DNA from: Corynebacterium sp.
Lineage (GTDB): Bacteria; Actinomycetota; Actinomycetes; Mycobacteriales; Mycobacteriaceae
Length of the DNA stretch: 62,965 bases
NCBI GenBank assembly: GCA_030527885.1
Contig: JAUMZY010000009.1
Coordinates: 1-62,965, forward strand
Direction: 5' to 3'
Part shown: piece after piece, positions 48,790 to 58,410 of the stretch
How the letters are laid out: each line of letters begins with the position of its first letter
How positions within the stretch are numbered: the stretch's first letter is position 1
Position numbers and translations under genes: made by a program
Notes under the pieces: generated by a model
Databases searched by the model: none
What the model was told of the DNA's origin: nothing
The model's input: the letters and a program-made list of their open reading frames with translations, nothing else

Positions 48790-49935
48790 CTAGTTTTTGT
48801 GAGCGGCCATGAGCTCAACGAATTGATCAAATAGCGGGTTGGCGTCGTGTGGGCCGGCGGCGGATTCCGGGTGGTATTGCACCGAGTACGCGAGGCCCGA
48901 CACCAACGCCACCCCCTCGACGGTGCCGTCGTTCAAACAGGTGTGCGTCACCTGGGCGTCCCCGTAAGGGGTGGAGAAGACGGTGCCTGCCTCCCCTTCC
49001 AACGCGAATCCGTGGTTCTGTGACGTGATGTCGATTTCCCCGGTGAGGTGGTTGAGCACGGGCACGTTGATGCCGCGGTGCCCGAATTTCATTTTGTAAG
49101 TTTTCAGGCCCAACGCCCGGCCTAGGATTTGGTTGCCGAAGCAGATGCCGAAGAACGGGATTTTGGCGGCCAGCACGTCTTGAACCACCTGCACCATGGT
49201 GTTGGCGGTGGCGGGGTCGCCGGGCCCGTTGGAGACGAACACCCCGTCGGGTTGGTACTGCGCAATGTCGGCGAAGGGGGTGTTGGCGGGCACCACGACG
49301 GTGCGGATGCCGCGCTTGGCAAAGTTGCGGGGCGTATTGGTTTTAATGCCCATGTCGTAGGCCACGATGGTGAACGTGTGTTCGCCTTCGGGTTCCACCA
49401 CGTATGGTTCGGCGGCGCTGACTTCCTCGGCGAGGTCTTTGCCGGCCATGTCGGGTTGTGCCCGCACAATCTCCAGCAGCTTTTCGACGGGTTGGGCTGC
49501 GTCTTCCCCGGAGAAAATGCCCGCAGACACCGACCCAAAGTTGCGCAGGTGGCGCACGATGGCGCGGGTGTCTACGCCGGCGATGCCGATGATGTTTTGG
49601 GCAATCATTTCTTCTTCCAGGCTGCGCTTGGCGCGCCAGTTGGATACCTGCACGGAGAGGTCCCGGATGACGAGGCCGGCGACCCAGATGCGGGAATCGT
49701 GTGATTCGTTGTCCTCGTCGTTCCACCCGGTGTTGCCGATTTGGGGGGCAGTGGCCACCACGATTTGTTGGTGGTAGGAGGGGTCTGTCATGGTTTCCTG
49801 GTAGCCGGTCATGGCGGTGGTGAAAACGGCTTCACCCAGGATGATGCCGGTGGCGCCGAAGCTGAGGCCGGTGAAGACTTTTCCATCAGCGAGCACGAGG
49901 AGTGCGGTGCTGCGGTGGATTGGTGTCGTCGTCAA
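48790..49935 (-). CDS. carA: Carbamoyl-phosphate synthase small subunit (glutaminase)
   Basis: A 381-residue subunit that supplies ammonia from glutamine. The triad is Cys265 in FFGICFGNQ, His355 and Glu357 in QYHPESAAG. The most likely start is a TTG at 49935: AAAGG lies seven bases upstream and the family start [13 protein letters not shown] follows. A frame open to 49989 overlaps the end of pyrC. The start lies 16 bases past the pyrC stop. Confidence 0.95.
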   Translation of the reverse strand: MTTTPIHRSTALLVLADGKVFTGLSFGATGIILGEAVFTTAMTGYQETMTDPSYHQQIVVATAPQIGNTGWNDEDNESHDSRIWVAGLVIRDLSVQVSNWRAKRSLEEEMIAQNIIGIAGVDTRAIVRHLRNFGSVSAGIFSGEDAAQPVEKLLEIVRAQPDMAGKDLAEEVSAAEPYVVEPEGEHTFTIVAYDMGIKTNTPRNFAKRGIRTVVVPANTPFADIAQYQPDGVFVSNGPGDPATANTMVQVVQDVLAAKIPFFGICFGNQILGRALGLKTYKMKFGHRGINVPVLNHLTGEIDITSQNHGFALEGEAGTVFSTPYGDAQVTHTCLNDGTVEGVALVSGLAYSVQYHPESAAGPHDANPLFDQFVELMAAHKN

Positions 49936-49951
49936 GGTAAAACCTTTCGTG

Positions 49952-51310
49952 TTAAGCGGTGGTGCGGGGTGCTTGGGCTTGACCAGCAACGCAAGTTAGG
50001 CGGCCGCGCAGGATGGTAGTGGTGACTTTGGCCCCAAATTCCATATTTTCGTAAGGGGTGTTTTCGGCTTTGGACGCCAGGTCGGCGCCCTTGACCAGCC
50101 ACTGGTGCCCGGGGTCAACCAGGGTGAGGTTCGCAGGTTCGCCAGCGGCAATGGGCCGGCCGTGGCCGGGCAGTCGCAGGATTTCGGCGGGGCGTTCGCT
50201 CATGACGCGGGCCACGAACCGCCAGTCTGCCAGGCCGGATGCCACGAAGATTTCCGCGATGATGGCCAGGGAGGTTTCCAGGCCCAGCATGCCGGGTTTC
50301 GCGTGTTCGAATTCGCAGCACTTATCTTCTGAACCGTGCGGGGCGTGGTCGGTGGCGATGCAGTCCACAGTGCCGTCGAGGAGAGCTTCCCGCAGGGCTA
50401 GGGTGTCGTGGGTCTCCCGCAGGGGCGGGTTCACCCGGTTGACGCCGTGGTATGTGTGCAGGCGCTCGTCGGTAAGCAGCAGGTGGTGCGGGGTAACCTC
50501 GGCGGTCATGGGGATGCCTTGGCTTTTCGCCCAGCGTAATAATTCCACGGTGCCTTGGGTGGAGGCGTGGCAAATGTGCATGCGCTTGCCGTAGTCGCGG
50601 CACAGTAGCGCATCGCGCGCCACGATGGATTCCTCCGCCGCCCGCGGCCAGCCGCGCAACCCCAGTTTGGCGGCGGTCTCCCCTTCGTGCGCCACGGCGC
50701 CTTCCGTCAGGCGGGGATCTTCGCAGTGCTGCGCCAACAGCACATCCAACCCCTTGGCGTACTCGATGGCGCGCCGCATGATTTGCGGATTGTCCACGCA
50801 CTTGCCGTCATCGGAGAACATGCGCACTTTTGCTTCCGACTGCGCCAGCATACCGAATTCTGTGAGCTCCTTCCCCGCCAGGCCTTTGGTGATCGACCCC
50901 ACCGGATGCACATCGCACAGCCCAATGGTTTGGCCCTTGAACCAGATGGATTCCGCAATCACCGGTTGGTCCAGCACTGGGCTGGTGTTCGCCATGGTGA
51001 ACACTGCGGTGAAGCCGCCTTTCGCGGCGGCGGCTGAGCCGGTGGCAATGGTTTCGGTGTCTTCCCGCCCGGGTTCGCGCAGGTGTACGTGCATATCCAC
51101 GAACCCCGGCAGGAGCACCTGCCCGGCGCCGTCGATGACCCGGTCGGCGGTAGTTGCGGTGGTGCCCACCTCGGTGATGATGCCGTCGGTGATGAGCACA
51201 TTGATGGGTTTGCCTTCACCGTAGGGGACAACGTTGGTGAGGAGGAGGGTGCCGGGTTCGGCAGCGGCGAGGTTTCCCGTGGGTGGGTGGTTGTTGGTTG
51301 TTTGTGTCAT
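49952..51310 (-). CDS. pyrC: Dihydroorotase
   Basis: A 452-residue class I dihydroorotase, an amidohydrolase-fold zinc enzyme that closes carbamoyl aspartate to dihydroorotate. Metal ligands are visible in [10 protein letters not shown] (His74 and His76), AQHCED, HICHAST and TDHAPH. The first 20 residues are a variable extension. It follows pyrB by 42 bases. Confidence 0.97.
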   Translation of the reverse strand: MTQTTNNHPPTGNLAAAEPGTLLLTNVVPYGEGKPINVLITDGIITEVGTTATTADRVIDGAGQVLLPGFVDMHVHLREPGREDTETIATGSAAAAKGGFTAVFTMANTSPVLDQPVIAESIWFKGQTIGLCDVHPVGSITKGLAGKELTEFGMLAQSEAKVRMFSDDGKCVDNPQIMRRAIEYAKGLDVLLAQHCEDPRLTEGAVAHEGETAAKLGLRGWPRAAEESIVARDALLCRDYGKRMHICHASTQGTVELLRWAKSQGIPMTAEVTPHHLLLTDERLHTYHGVNRVNPPLRETHDTLALREALLDGTVDCIATDHAPHGSEDKCCEFEHAKPGMLGLETSLAIIAEIFVASGLADWRFVARVMSERPAEILRLPGHGRPIAAGEPANLTLVDPGHQWLVKGADLASKAENTPYENMEFGAKVTTTILRGRLTCVAGQAQAPRTTA

Positions 51311-51352
51311 GAGTGGTTTAGTAACTTCCTGCTGGTTGGCTGCTCGGGCGGG

Positions 51353-52294
51353 TTAGAATCCGGGGCTGTCGCTGCCGGCGATCAGGCTGAAGAGGACGGC
51401 CATGCGGGTGTGCACGCCATTGGATACTTGTTGAAGGACTGCGGTGCGGGGGGCGTCGGCTACGGCGTAGTTGATTTCCATGCCGCGCAGCATGGGGCCG
51501 GGGTGCATGATGATTGCGTCGGGTTTTAGCTGGGCTTCGCGGGCTTTGCTCATGCCGTAGAGGGTGGCGTATTCCCGGTGGGAGGGGAAGAAGCCGCCTT
51601 GCATGCGTTCTTGTTGGACGCGCAGCATCATGACGACGTCGGCATCGGAGATTTCGCTGTCCATGTCGTAGCTGGTTCGCACTGGCCAGTTTTCTACTCC
51701 GGTGGGGAGCAGGGTGGCGGGGGCGACGAGGACGACGTCGGCGCCGAGGGTGCTGAGGAGGTCAACGTTGGAGCGCACCACTCGGGAGTGGAGGCAGTCG
51801 CCGACGATGACTACTTTTTTGCCGGTGATGTCGCCAATGCGTTGCCGCATGGTGACGGCATCGAGGATGGCCTGGGTGGGGTGTTGGTGGGAGCCGTCGC
51901 CGGCGTTGATGACGGAGGGTCCGATTCCGTTGGGGGCGACCCAGTTGGCTAGTTGTTGTGCGGCGCCGGAGGCTGGGTGGCGGATGATGAGGGCATCCGC
52001 GCCGATGGCTGTGAGGGTGAGGCCGGTGTCTTGGAGGGATTCGCCTTTTTTCACGGAGGAGGATGAGGCGGAGATGTTGATGACGTCGGCGCTCATCCAT
52101 TTGCCGGCGGTTTCGAAGGAGGAGCGGGTGCGGGTGGAGTTTTCGTAGAAGAGGGTGAAGATGGTGCGGCCGCGGAGGGTGGGGAGTTTTTTGAGTTCCC
52201 GGCCTTCGAGGGCTTCGCGGAAGCGGTCGGCTTCGTTCATGAGGCCGATGATTTCGTCTTTGCTGAGGTCGGCGATGCTGAGTAGGTGTTTCAT
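51353..52294 (-). CDS. pyrB: Aspartate carbamoyltransferase catalytic subunit
   Basis: A 313-residue enzyme joining carbamoyl phosphate and aspartate. The carbamoyl-phosphate loop [15 protein letters not shown] and the HPTQAILD and RVQQERM segments are intact. No regulatory PyrI is encoded, as expected for this group. It overlaps the pyrR stop by four bases, so its translation is coupled to pyrR. Confidence 0.98.
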   Translation of the reverse strand: MKHLLSIADLSKDEIIGLMNEADRFREALEGRELKKLPTLRGRTIFTLFYENSTRTRSSFETAGKWMSADVINISASSSSVKKGESLQDTGLTLTAIGADALIIRHPASGAAQQLANWVAPNGIGPSVINAGDGSHQHPTQAILDAVTMRQRIGDITGKKVVIVGDCLHSRVVRSNVDLLSTLGADVVLVAPATLLPTGVENWPVRTSYDMDSEISDADVVMMLRVQQERMQGGFFPSHREYATLYGMSKAREAQLKPDAIIMHPGPMLRGMEINYAVADAPRTAVLQQVSNGVHTRMAVLFSLIAGSDSPGF

Positions 52295-52860
52295 TGTGCT
52301 TCCCCTCGGGTGAGAATGACCCCGTCGCGGCCGTCGATGTCGGCGAGGAGTACTGTGACGTCTTCGGTGCGGGATGTGGGGAGGTTTTTGCCCACATAGT
52401 CGGCGCGGATGGGTAGTTCCCGGTGGCCGCGGTCGACGAGGACGGCTAGTTGCACGGTGGCGGGCCGGCCGACGTCGCGGAGGGCGTCGAGGGCGGCGCG
52501 GATGGAGCGCCCGGAGAAGAGGACGTCGTCGACGAGGATGATGTTGACGCCGTCAATGCCACCGGCGGGGATATTGGTTTTTTGGAGGGCGCGGTGGGGT
52601 TTGCTGCGTAGGTCGTCGCGGTAGAGGGTGATGTCTAGGCTGCCTACGGGGATGGTAACGCCGGTGAATTGGTTGATTTTTGCTGCTAGGCGGTGTGCTA
52701 GGGGGACTCCGCCGGCGGGAATGCCGAGTAGCATCAGGGGGGTGGCATCGGTGGCGTCCACCGCGGTTTTTTCAATGATTTGGTGCGCGATGCGGGCGAT
52801 GGTGCGCGACACGTCTTCGCTGCTGAGCAGTTCGATGGTGTCGGCTGGGTTGTCGCTCAT
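52291..52860 (-). CDS. pyrR: PyrR bifunctional regulator / uracil phosphoribosyltransferase
   Basis: A 189-residue phosphoribosyltransferase-fold protein that binds pyr mRNA when UMP is high. The PRPP loop [20 protein letters not shown] spans about residues 105-122; [14 protein letters not shown] is the N-terminal loop. The first gene of pyrR-pyrB-pyrC-carA-carB-pyrF. The ATG follows AGGAGG, which sits at the foot of an RNA hairpin with a PyrR-like loop. Confidence 0.97.
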   Translation of the reverse strand: MSDNPADTIELLSSEDVSRTIARIAHQIIEKTAVDATDATPLMLLGIPAGGVPLAHRLAAKINQFTGVTIPVGSLDITLYRDDLRSKPHRALQKTNIPAGGIDGVNIILVDDVLFSGRSIRAALDALRDVGRPATVQLAVLVDRGHRELPIRADYVGKNLPTSRTEDVTVLLADIDGRDGVILTRGEAQ

Positions 52861-53163
52861 CGTGACCTCCTTTCCCGCCTCACTGTGCGGTCTGTTAAAG
52901 GATGTCCCAATTCAGCTTGTATCGAGACAGCTATTGGCTTTTGTATGGAATTATCAGGATGTGACTTTATCATTTTTACTGCCCAACTTTCCAGCTGTAA
53001 TTTTACCCCCTGCGCCTGCCCCCGTTGGCCTGGTTTTATCACATGGGTTGGGTGGGGTGGTTGGGAACTACGGGCGGGGGATGGGCGTTAATAAGGGGAG
53101 GAAATCATGCGCGTCGCTCCCCTATTGCCAGCCTGTTAGTACATATTTTTGAAGGATTTTTCT
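52861..53163. promoter_or_regulatory. Divergent region between pyrR and the epimerase gene
   Basis: 303 bases without a gene. The left end is the PyrR-type hairpin and ribosome-binding site of pyrR. AAGGA at 53151-53155 is the ribosome-binding site of the plus-strand gene. AT-rich stretches at 52935-53000 may hold the pyr promoter (GATAAT or TAAAAT on the minus strand), but no -35/-10 pair is convincing. No further repeat was seen. Confidence 0.5.
52869..52901 (-). promoter_or_regulatory. PyrR-binding hairpin sequestering the pyrR ribosome-binding site
   Basis: In the mRNA, CCUUU (52901-52897) pairs with AAAGG (52873-52869), the latter overlapping the AGGAGG ribosome-binding site. A six-base bulge AACAGA follows, then CCGC (52890-52887) pairs with GCGG (52878-52875) closing the loop ACAGUGAG. 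The loop plus GGC gives GUGAGGC, the core of the PyrR-binding consensus known from Bacillus, and the layout matches the translational repression described for mycobacterial pyrR. UMP-bound PyrR would stabilise it and lower translation. Confidence 0.75.
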
Positions 53164-54612
53164 ATGAGCCTGAATACCAGCCATGTTGTGCCGGCCCCCC
53201 GTGAAGATGTTTGGGCGTGGCATTCCCGGCCTGGTGCGGTGGCTCGGCTTACTCCGCCATTTTTTCCGTTTACGCCGATGAAGCAGACCACGGATTTGGC
53301 GCGGGGTACCACGGTGCTTGCGTTGCCGGCGGGGTTGAAGTGGGAGGCGCAGCATGATTTGTCGGGGTATGTGAAGGGGTTTCGGTTTACGGATGTGTGT
53401 ACTACTGCCCCGATTAAGGCGTTGGCGTCGTGGCGGCATAGTCATAGTTTCATGTCGATTGAGGTTGATGGGGAGCCGGCGACGAAGGTGACGGATGAGG
53501 TGTATACACGGCTGCCGGAATCGTCGATCGCACCTATGTTTGCGTACCGGCAGCAGCAGTTGATTCATGACATGGCGGCGATGTATCGGTTTCAGCGGTT
53601 GTCGTCGGCGCCGCCGTTGACTGTGGCGATCACTGGGTCCCGGGGGTTGGTGGGTCGGGCGTTGATGGCGCAGTTGACCACGTTGGGCCATAAGGTTATT
53701 CAATTGGTGCGTACTGCGCCGAAGAAGCGGCAGCGGCAGTGGGATCCGCAGGATCCGGCCCCCACGTTGTTGGATGGGGTGGATGTGTTGGTGCACTTGG
53801 CGGGGGAACCGATCATGGGGCGGTTTACTGATGCGCATAAAAAGGCGTTGTGGGATTCGCGGATTGAGCCGACGGCGAAGCTGGCGGCCTTGGTGGGGCG
53901 GTCGCCGCGGTGCACCACCATGATTTCTGCGTCCGCGATTGGGTTTTATGGGTTCAACCGGGGTGATGAGGAGCTCACGGAGGAATCGTCGCAGGGTGAG
54001 GGGTTTTTGGCGGAGTTGTCGCAGGAGTGGGAGGCGAGTTGTTTGCCGGCGAGTGCGCGCAGCCGGGTGGTGAATGTGCGCACGGGCGTGCTGATTAGCG
54101 GCCGGGGTGGCATGTTGCCGGTGTTGCGCACGCTCTTTTCGACGGGTTTGGGTGGCCATTTTGATGGGGGTACGGCGTGGTTCTCGTGGATTGCGTTGGA
54201 TGATCTCACGGATATCATCATCACGGCGATCCTGGATAGTTCCCTGTCGGGGCCGGTTAATGCGGTGGCGCCGAATCCGATTCAGAATAGTACGATGGCG
54301 CAGATTTTGGGCAAGCAGTTGCGGCGACCGGCACGGTTCCCCATCCCGAATTTGGGGCCCAAGATTTTATTGGGCACGCAGGGTGCGGAGGAATTTGCAT
54401 TGGCGGATCAGCAGGTGCAACCGGCGGTGCTGCTGGATAGGGGGCATACGTTCCGCTACCCGCTGTATGAGTCGGCGCTTGCCCATGAGCTGGGCAATGA
54501 GAAGCTTTTCGACGCCGCCACCGGGTTGGCGACTATACCTGATGCCACGCCGGCACAAGCGAAGGATTCGTCGTGGCGGTGGTGGCGGTGGTCTGGCCGC
54601 GGCAAGGATTAA
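53164..54612 (+). CDS. SRPBCC domain fused to a TIGR01777-type NAD-dependent epimerase
   Basis: A 482-residue two-domain protein. Residues 1-145 look like an SRPBCC/START-like ligand-binding domain (SLNTSHVVPAPREDVWAWHSRPGAVARLTPPF). From about 150 a Rossmann-fold epimerase follows: VAITGSRGLVGRALMAQL binds NAD(P), SASAIGFYG replaces the classical YxxxK site as in the TIGR01777/YfcH family, and the C-terminal ALxxELGN-like end (SALAHELGN) is the family tail. The natural substrate is unknown. The ATG at 53164 follows AAGGA by eight bases; a TTG at 53149 is less likely. It ends six bases before the convergent secreted-protein gene. Confidence 0.9.
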   Translation: MSLNTSHVVPAPREDVWAWHSRPGAVARLTPPFFPFTPMKQTTDLARGTTVLALPAGLKWEAQHDLSGYVKGFRFTDVCTTAPIKALASWRHSHSFMSIEVDGEPATKVTDEVYTRLPESSIAPMFAYRQQQLIHDMAAMYRFQRLSSAPPLTVAITGSRGLVGRALMAQLTTLGHKVIQLVRTAPKKRQRQWDPQDPAPTLLDGVDVLVHLAGEPIMGRFTDAHKKALWDSRIEPTAKLAALVGRSPRCTTMISASAIGFYGFNRGDEELTEESSQGEGFLAELSQEWEASCLPASARSRVVNVRTGVLISGRGGMLPVLRTLFSTGLGGHFDGGTAWFSWIALDDLTDIIITAILDSSLSGPVNAVAPNPIQNSTMAQILGKQLRRPARFPIPNLGPKILLGTQGAEEFALADQQVQPAVLLDRGHTFRYPLYESALAHELGNEKLFDAATGLATIPDATPAQAKDSSWRWWRWSGRGKD

Positions 54613-54618
54613 TTGCTG

Positions 54619-55239
54619 TTAGTTATTATTGCCGGGGACGAAGAGGGTGGTTTGCGATTCCCGGTTTAATTGGGGGTCGGCGATTTTCAGCGTGGTTTTC
54701 GTGCCGTCTTTGGTGAAGGTAACGTTGATGTCTTTGAGGTCTGCTTCTTTGACTTCGAGGGCGAAGAGGCCGGTGGGCACACCTGCCTCGTTTTTTATTT
54801 CCATGAAGTTGGCGAGTTTTTTGCCGTTGATGGTGCCGGACCATTGGCCACCCGTTACGGCCACGACGTTGCCGCCGGAATTGTGCATGTAGCTGAAGGC
54901 CACTTGGTGGGTGGAGGCGGGGTCGCTGGTGATTTTGGGGAAGCTGGCGGCGAGGAAATACGGGGTGCTGGGTGGTGTGGTTTGGGGGGCGACGATGGTG
55001 CTGGCGGGGGTGTCGTCGCTGGTTGGGGTGTTGGCGAAGATGCCGCTGCTTTTGAGGGTTTCGAGGAGAGCTTGCAGGCCTTGGATGATGCCGCTGGATG
55101 AACCACTGAGGTTGATGGCACCGGGGTTGGGTAGTTGTGCTGCGTGCGCTATGTGGGGGGTGGTTATCGTCGTAAAGCTAACAGCGATGCTCATCACTGT
55201 GTTGCGGATTCGCCCCCGCCGTTTGGGAACTCTCATCAT
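54619..55239 (-). CDS. Secreted protein of unknown function
   Basis: A 206-residue protein not recognised as any known family. The N-terminus has arginines and lysines, a hydrophobic stretch (NTVMSIAVSFTTITTPHIA) and AHA-A, a probable signal peptidase site near residue 34. A Ser/Thr/Pro-rich linker (about 50-95) precedes a domain with FSYMHNSGGNVVAVTGGQWSG-like and GLFALEVKEADLKDINVTF-like strands. It has no cysteine and no sortase motif. GAAAG lies six bases before tandem ATGs (55239, 55236); a TTG at 55269 is a weaker start. Convergent with the epimerase gene. Confidence 0.75.
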   Translation of the reverse strand: MMRVPKRRGRIRNTVMSIAVSFTTITTPHIAHAAQLPNPGAINLSGSSSGIIQGLQALLETLKSSGIFANTPTSDDTPASTIVAPQTTPPSTPYFLAASFPKITSDPASTHQVAFSYMHNSGGNVVAVTGGQWSGTINGKKLANFMEIKNEAGVPTGLFALEVKEADLKDINVTFTKDGTKTTLKIADPQLNRESQTTLFVPGNNN

Positions 55240-55269
55240 CCACCACTTTCGTGTTGTGTTGCTGTTCAA

Positions 55270-55491
55270 GATCTAGAAAAACTCATAATACACTTTAATT
55301 AACATGAGTAACATCAGAATCTTGCGAATTATCAATCACTTCTCTCTATTTTAGTCACATAGGCAACAAAAGCAACAGAATACTCAATTTTTCCATAGAA
55401 GGTTGCACGCGCAGCCACCACGCCAAACACAAAAATGACCCGCAACACTCCCCCAAGTGTTGCAGATCAATTGATAGTGCGAAAGATCACA
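55270..55491. promoter_or_regulatory. AT-rich gap between nusB and the secreted-protein gene
   Basis: 222 bases, noticeably AT-rich at 55275-55400, the likely promoter region of the secreted-protein gene. The nusB terminator is at its right end. No operator was recognised. Confidence 0.4.
55431..55463 (-). terminator. Intrinsic terminator after nusB
   Basis: GCAACACT (55442-55449) and AGTGTTGC (55456-55463) form a perfect 8-base stem with a 6-base loop. On the minus strand a TTTTT run follows six bases later. It ends the aro-pepQ-efp-nusB transcript. Confidence 0.65.
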
Positions 55492-56109
55492 TCATGGTTC
55501 TGGCGCGTCTGATTCCGCCGCATCATCCGCCGGCACTTCGTCTTCTGCCTGCGTCAATGCATCGGCAAAACTTATTTCTCCCAACGATTCCGGCGGCTGC
55601 CGCAATTCCGCAATATTCTTCACCGCGGCATCCAGCGCCACGTTGATGTACGCCGGCGCATGCGCCCCGGAGTACTGCGACGCCAATTCCACCGCCTCTG
55701 CCACGGCTGTTTTCACCGGCACCTCTGGGTTAAAAATCAACTCCCACAAGGCCACCCGCAAAATCGCGCGATCCACAGCAGAAATCCGATTCAGCTCCCA
55801 ATCATCCGCCAGGTACCCGCTGATCACATCATCAATGCGATTCAGCTCCTCGGCAACCCCGGACACAATCTGACTGGTGTAGCTAGCAATCGGCGCCGCC
55901 AGCTCCACATCCACCCTCGCCAACGTGACGCGGTCGGCGACGATAGCCACCGGGTCCATATCCCGCGCCTCTGCCTCATACAGCACATCGACAGCACGGC
56001 GGCGGGCTTTGTACCGGGAACCATACCGCTTGAAATTCTTGCCCTTGGACTGTTTTTTCTCGGGTTGGTCAGACACCGCACCCGGGTTCGAATTCTCGGA
56101 ATCAGACAC
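55492..56109 (-). CDS. nusB: Transcription antitermination factor NusB
   Basis: A 205-residue NusB, an all-helical RNA-binding factor that works with NusE on rRNA operons. [21 protein letters not shown] opens the core and [33 protein letters not shown] is the conserved helix pair. A basic 30-residue N-terminal extension and an acidic C-terminal tail of about 35 residues flank it. GTG start at 56109, two bases after the efp stop. Confidence 0.96.
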   Translation of the reverse strand: MSDSENSNPGAVSDQPEKKQSKGKNFKRYGSRYKARRRAVDVLYEAEARDMDPVAIVADRVTLARVDVELAAPIASYTSQIVSGVAEELNRIDDVISGYLADDWELNRISAVDRAILRVALWELIFNPEVPVKTAVAEAVELASQYSGAHAPAYINVALDAAVKNIAELRQPPESLGEISFADALTQAEDEVPADDAAESDAPEP

Positions 56110-56111
56110 GA

Positions 56112-56675
56112 TTAGTTATTCACACGGGACAGGTAGGAACCGTCACGGGTATCAACCTTCACCACGTTACCGGTTTCGATGAACAGCGGCACCTGAATTT
56201 CCGCCCCGGTCTCTAGGGTTGCCGGTTTGGTTCCACCACTGGAACGGTCGCCCTGCAGCCCGGGTTCAGTGTGCGAAATGGTCAGGTCCAAGGAGATGGG
56301 CAGCTCCGCAAACAGCGGCTCACCCTCGTGGAACGACACCTGCACGGTGGTGTTTTCCAGCAGGAATTTAGCGGCATTGCCAAAAATGTGTTCTGCCAAC
56401 TCAACCTGCTCGTAGGTTTTTTCATCCATGACCACGTAGGAAGACCCATCGTGGTAGAGGTAGGTCATATCCCGGCGATCCACCGTTGCCGTTTCCACCT
56501 TGACGCCAGCGTTGAAAGTCTTATCGGTGACCTTACCCGTCACGACATCCTTGAGCTTGGTGCGCACAAAAGCGGGGCCCTTACCCGGCTTCACATGCTG
56601 AAATTCAATGATTTGCTGGAGCTTATTATCGATCTTGAGCACAAGACCATTCTTAAAATCAGCGGTTGTTGCCAC
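56112..56675 (-). CDS. efp: Translation elongation factor P
   Basis: A 187-residue three-domain factor that relieves ribosome stalling at polyproline. The tip residue is Lys32 in [12 protein letters not shown]. Actinobacterial EF-P typically has an unmodified lysine flanked by proline loops; no epmA/epmB gene is seen here. The GTG at 56675 follows AGGAAG by seven bases and gives the normal length; a frame open to 56741 is in the leader. Confidence 0.97.
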   Translation of the reverse strand: MATTADFKNGLVLKIDNKLQQIIEFQHVKPGKGPAFVRTKLKDVVTGKVTDKTFNAGVKVETATVDRRDMTYLYHDGSSYVVMDEKTYEQVELAEHIFGNAAKFLLENTTVQVSFHEGEPLFAELPISLDLTISHTEPGLQGDRSSGGTKPATLETGAEIQVPLFIETGNVVKVDTRDGSYLSRVNN

Positions 56676-56802
56676 GCTGGGTACTTCCTTAATGGTTGAG
56701 TTATCAATAAAACACACAAAAACCGACACGCGGTTTTCCAACGTTGCAAGGGTACATCACTGCTACCCGTTGGTGCCAACCACATGCCGGTGAACCACAG
56801 AA

Positions 56803-57897
56803 CTACACAATGGTGAGTTCTTTAGCCAAATGCGTCAGATTCTCCGGCTGACCAGCGGTAATAACCAAAGTATCTTCAATGCGCACCCCACCTTTACCCG
56901 GCACATAAATACCCGGCTCAATGGTCAACGTCATGCCTTCTTGCAAGTCACCATCCCGGCTTGTAGCCGCCGCCACTGGCGCCTCATGCAGATCCAAGCC
57001 CACCCCATGTCCGGTGGAGTGCACGAAGTACTCCCCATAACCAGCCTCTGTGATCACGTCGCGGCAGGCCTTATCCACCGCCACCAGCGACGCCCCCGGC
57101 ACCGCCGCTGCCACCCCAGCCAGCTGGGCTTTCAGCACAACATTGTAGATTTCGGTGGCGAAATCATCCGCCGCCCCCACCACCACCGTCCGGGTGGTAT
57201 CAGAGTTGTAGCCAGCCAGGTGAGCGCCGAAGTCAATGGTCACGATGTCACCATGCTCTATCACCTTGTCGCCCGTCGCATAGTGCGGCAGCGCCGAGTT
57301 CACCCCAGAAGCAACGATGGTATCAAAGCTGGTGCGTTCTGCCCCCTTCAGGCGCATCTTGTATTCCAGATCCGCAGCCACTTCCTTTTCCGTGCGGCCG
57401 GAGCGGATCAGGTTTTCGTCGACAAGCTCCTGGAACGATGAGTTAGCGATCACCGCAACAGCCCGCAGTTTCTCTAGCTCAATGGGCTCTTTGACCAGCC
57501 GAATTTCCTCAATCATCCCGGAGATCGGCACCAAAGTGACATCCTCGCCCAGTGCCTCTTCCAGCTTCTGCAATTGCGACACTGATACGAAATCAGCTTC
57601 GAATCCCACGCGCTTGGGGCCGGTGACAGTCTTGAGTAGCTCCGGCCCCACTGCCCTAGCGTTCACCGCCTCAATGTCGGGAACTTCCTGAGCGATCTGC
57701 GTGAGATACCGCCCATCCGTGGCAATCTGCGCCTGCAAATCCTTGTGGATCAACAAAGCGCCATTAGAACCAGAAAAACCCGACAAATAGCGCACATGCG
57801 TCAAATGCGTGATAAGCACAGCATCAACCCGCTGAGCTGCGAACTTAGCAGCCAAAGCGCGGCGACGAGTGAGGAACCGGGTATCAGACAACGGCAT
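56803..57897 (-). CDS. pepQ: Xaa-Pro dipeptidase/aminopeptidase (M24 family)
   Basis: A 364-residue creatinase/aminopeptidase-fold metallopeptidase that splits dipeptides with C-terminal proline. Metal ligands can be seen: Asp in TIDFGAHLAGYNSDTTRT (two), His in HSTGHGVGLDLHE, Glu in TIEPGIY and Glu in GVRIEDT. The order aroQ-pepQ-efp-nusB is shared with other corynebacteria. ATG at 57897 with AGGAGT upstream. Confidence 0.95.
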   Translation of the reverse strand: MPLSDTRFLTRRRALAAKFAAQRVDAVLITHLTHVRYLSGFSGSNGALLIHKDLQAQIATDGRYLTQIAQEVPDIEAVNARAVGPELLKTVTGPKRVGFEADFVSVSQLQKLEEALGEDVTLVPISGMIEEIRLVKEPIELEKLRAVAVIANSSFQELVDENLIRSGRTEKEVAADLEYKMRLKGAERTSFDTIVASGVNSALPHYATGDKVIEHGDIVTIDFGAHLAGYNSDTTRTVVVGAADDFATEIYNVVLKAQLAGVAAAVPGASLVAVDKACRDVITEAGYGEYFVHSTGHGVGLDLHEAPVAAATSRDGDLQEGMTLTIEPGIYVPGKGGVRIEDTLVITAGQPENLTHLAKELTIV

Positions 57898-57919
57898 GAT
57901 GTACTCCTAATAAAAAAAC

Positions 57920-57939
57920 AATGGTGACCATTCAGTATA
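57920..57939 (-). promoter_or_regulatory. Candidate pepQ promoter with palindrome AATGGTGACCATT
   Basis: TATACT (57934-57939 on the minus strand) could be a -10 box for pepQ. Just downstream of it, AATGGT and ACCATT (57920-57932) form a palindrome around one base, followed on the minus strand by GTTTTTTT. It could be an operator over the start point or a small terminator after aroQ. No clear -35 box. Confidence 0.35.
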
Positions 57940-57977
57940 TTACATCCGCACATGCGCTTTTACCCAGTTGCGCGCAC

Positions 57978-58409
57978 TCATCGCCGCACGAAGTAGTCCA
58001 CCGCCAACCGGTACCCCTCAACGCCCAAACCAGCAATAACCCCCACCGCAATCGGCGACAAGAAGCTAGCGTGCCGAAACGCCTCCCGCGCATGCACGTT
58101 CGAAATGTGCACCTCAACAAACCCGGCGCCGTCAGCCACCTCTGCGAGAGCATCCCGCAACGCCACCGACGTGTGGGTAAACCCACCGGGGTTGATAATC
58201 ACAGGCCACTCCTGATCCGCCGCCTCATGCACCCAGTCAATCAGGTCGCCTTCATGGTTGGATTGCCGGAAGGTCACTTCCGCGCCTGCGACCGCAGCGT
58301 GCGCCTGCACCAGCTGCTCCACATCCGCCAAAGTGGTGGTGCCGTACACCTCTGGTTGGCGCTTACCCAACCGGTTGAGGTTGGGGCCGTTGAGGACCAA
58401 AATGTGCAT
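57978..58409 (-). CDS. aroQ: 3-dehydroquinate dehydratase, type II
   Basis: A 143-residue type II dehydroquinase, third step of the shikimate pathway. [16 protein letters not shown] carries the lid arginine and catalytic tyrosine, [16 protein letters not shown] binds substrate and [15 protein letters not shown] carries the catalytic histidine. One base separates its start from the aroB stop. Confidence 0.97.
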   Translation of the reverse strand: MHILVLNGPNLNRLGKRQPEVYGTTTLADVEQLVQAHAAVAGAEVTFRQSNHEGDLIDWVHEAADQEWPVIINPGGFTHTSVALRDALAEVADGAGFVEVHISNVHAREAFRHASFLSPIAVGVIAGLGVEGYRLAVDYFVRR

Positions 58410-58410
58410 G

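Noticed and set aside
53122-54159. Minus-strand open frame of 345 codons
   Set aside because: Antisense to the SRPBCC-epimerase gene and made of Arg/Pro/His-rich sequence without a domain.
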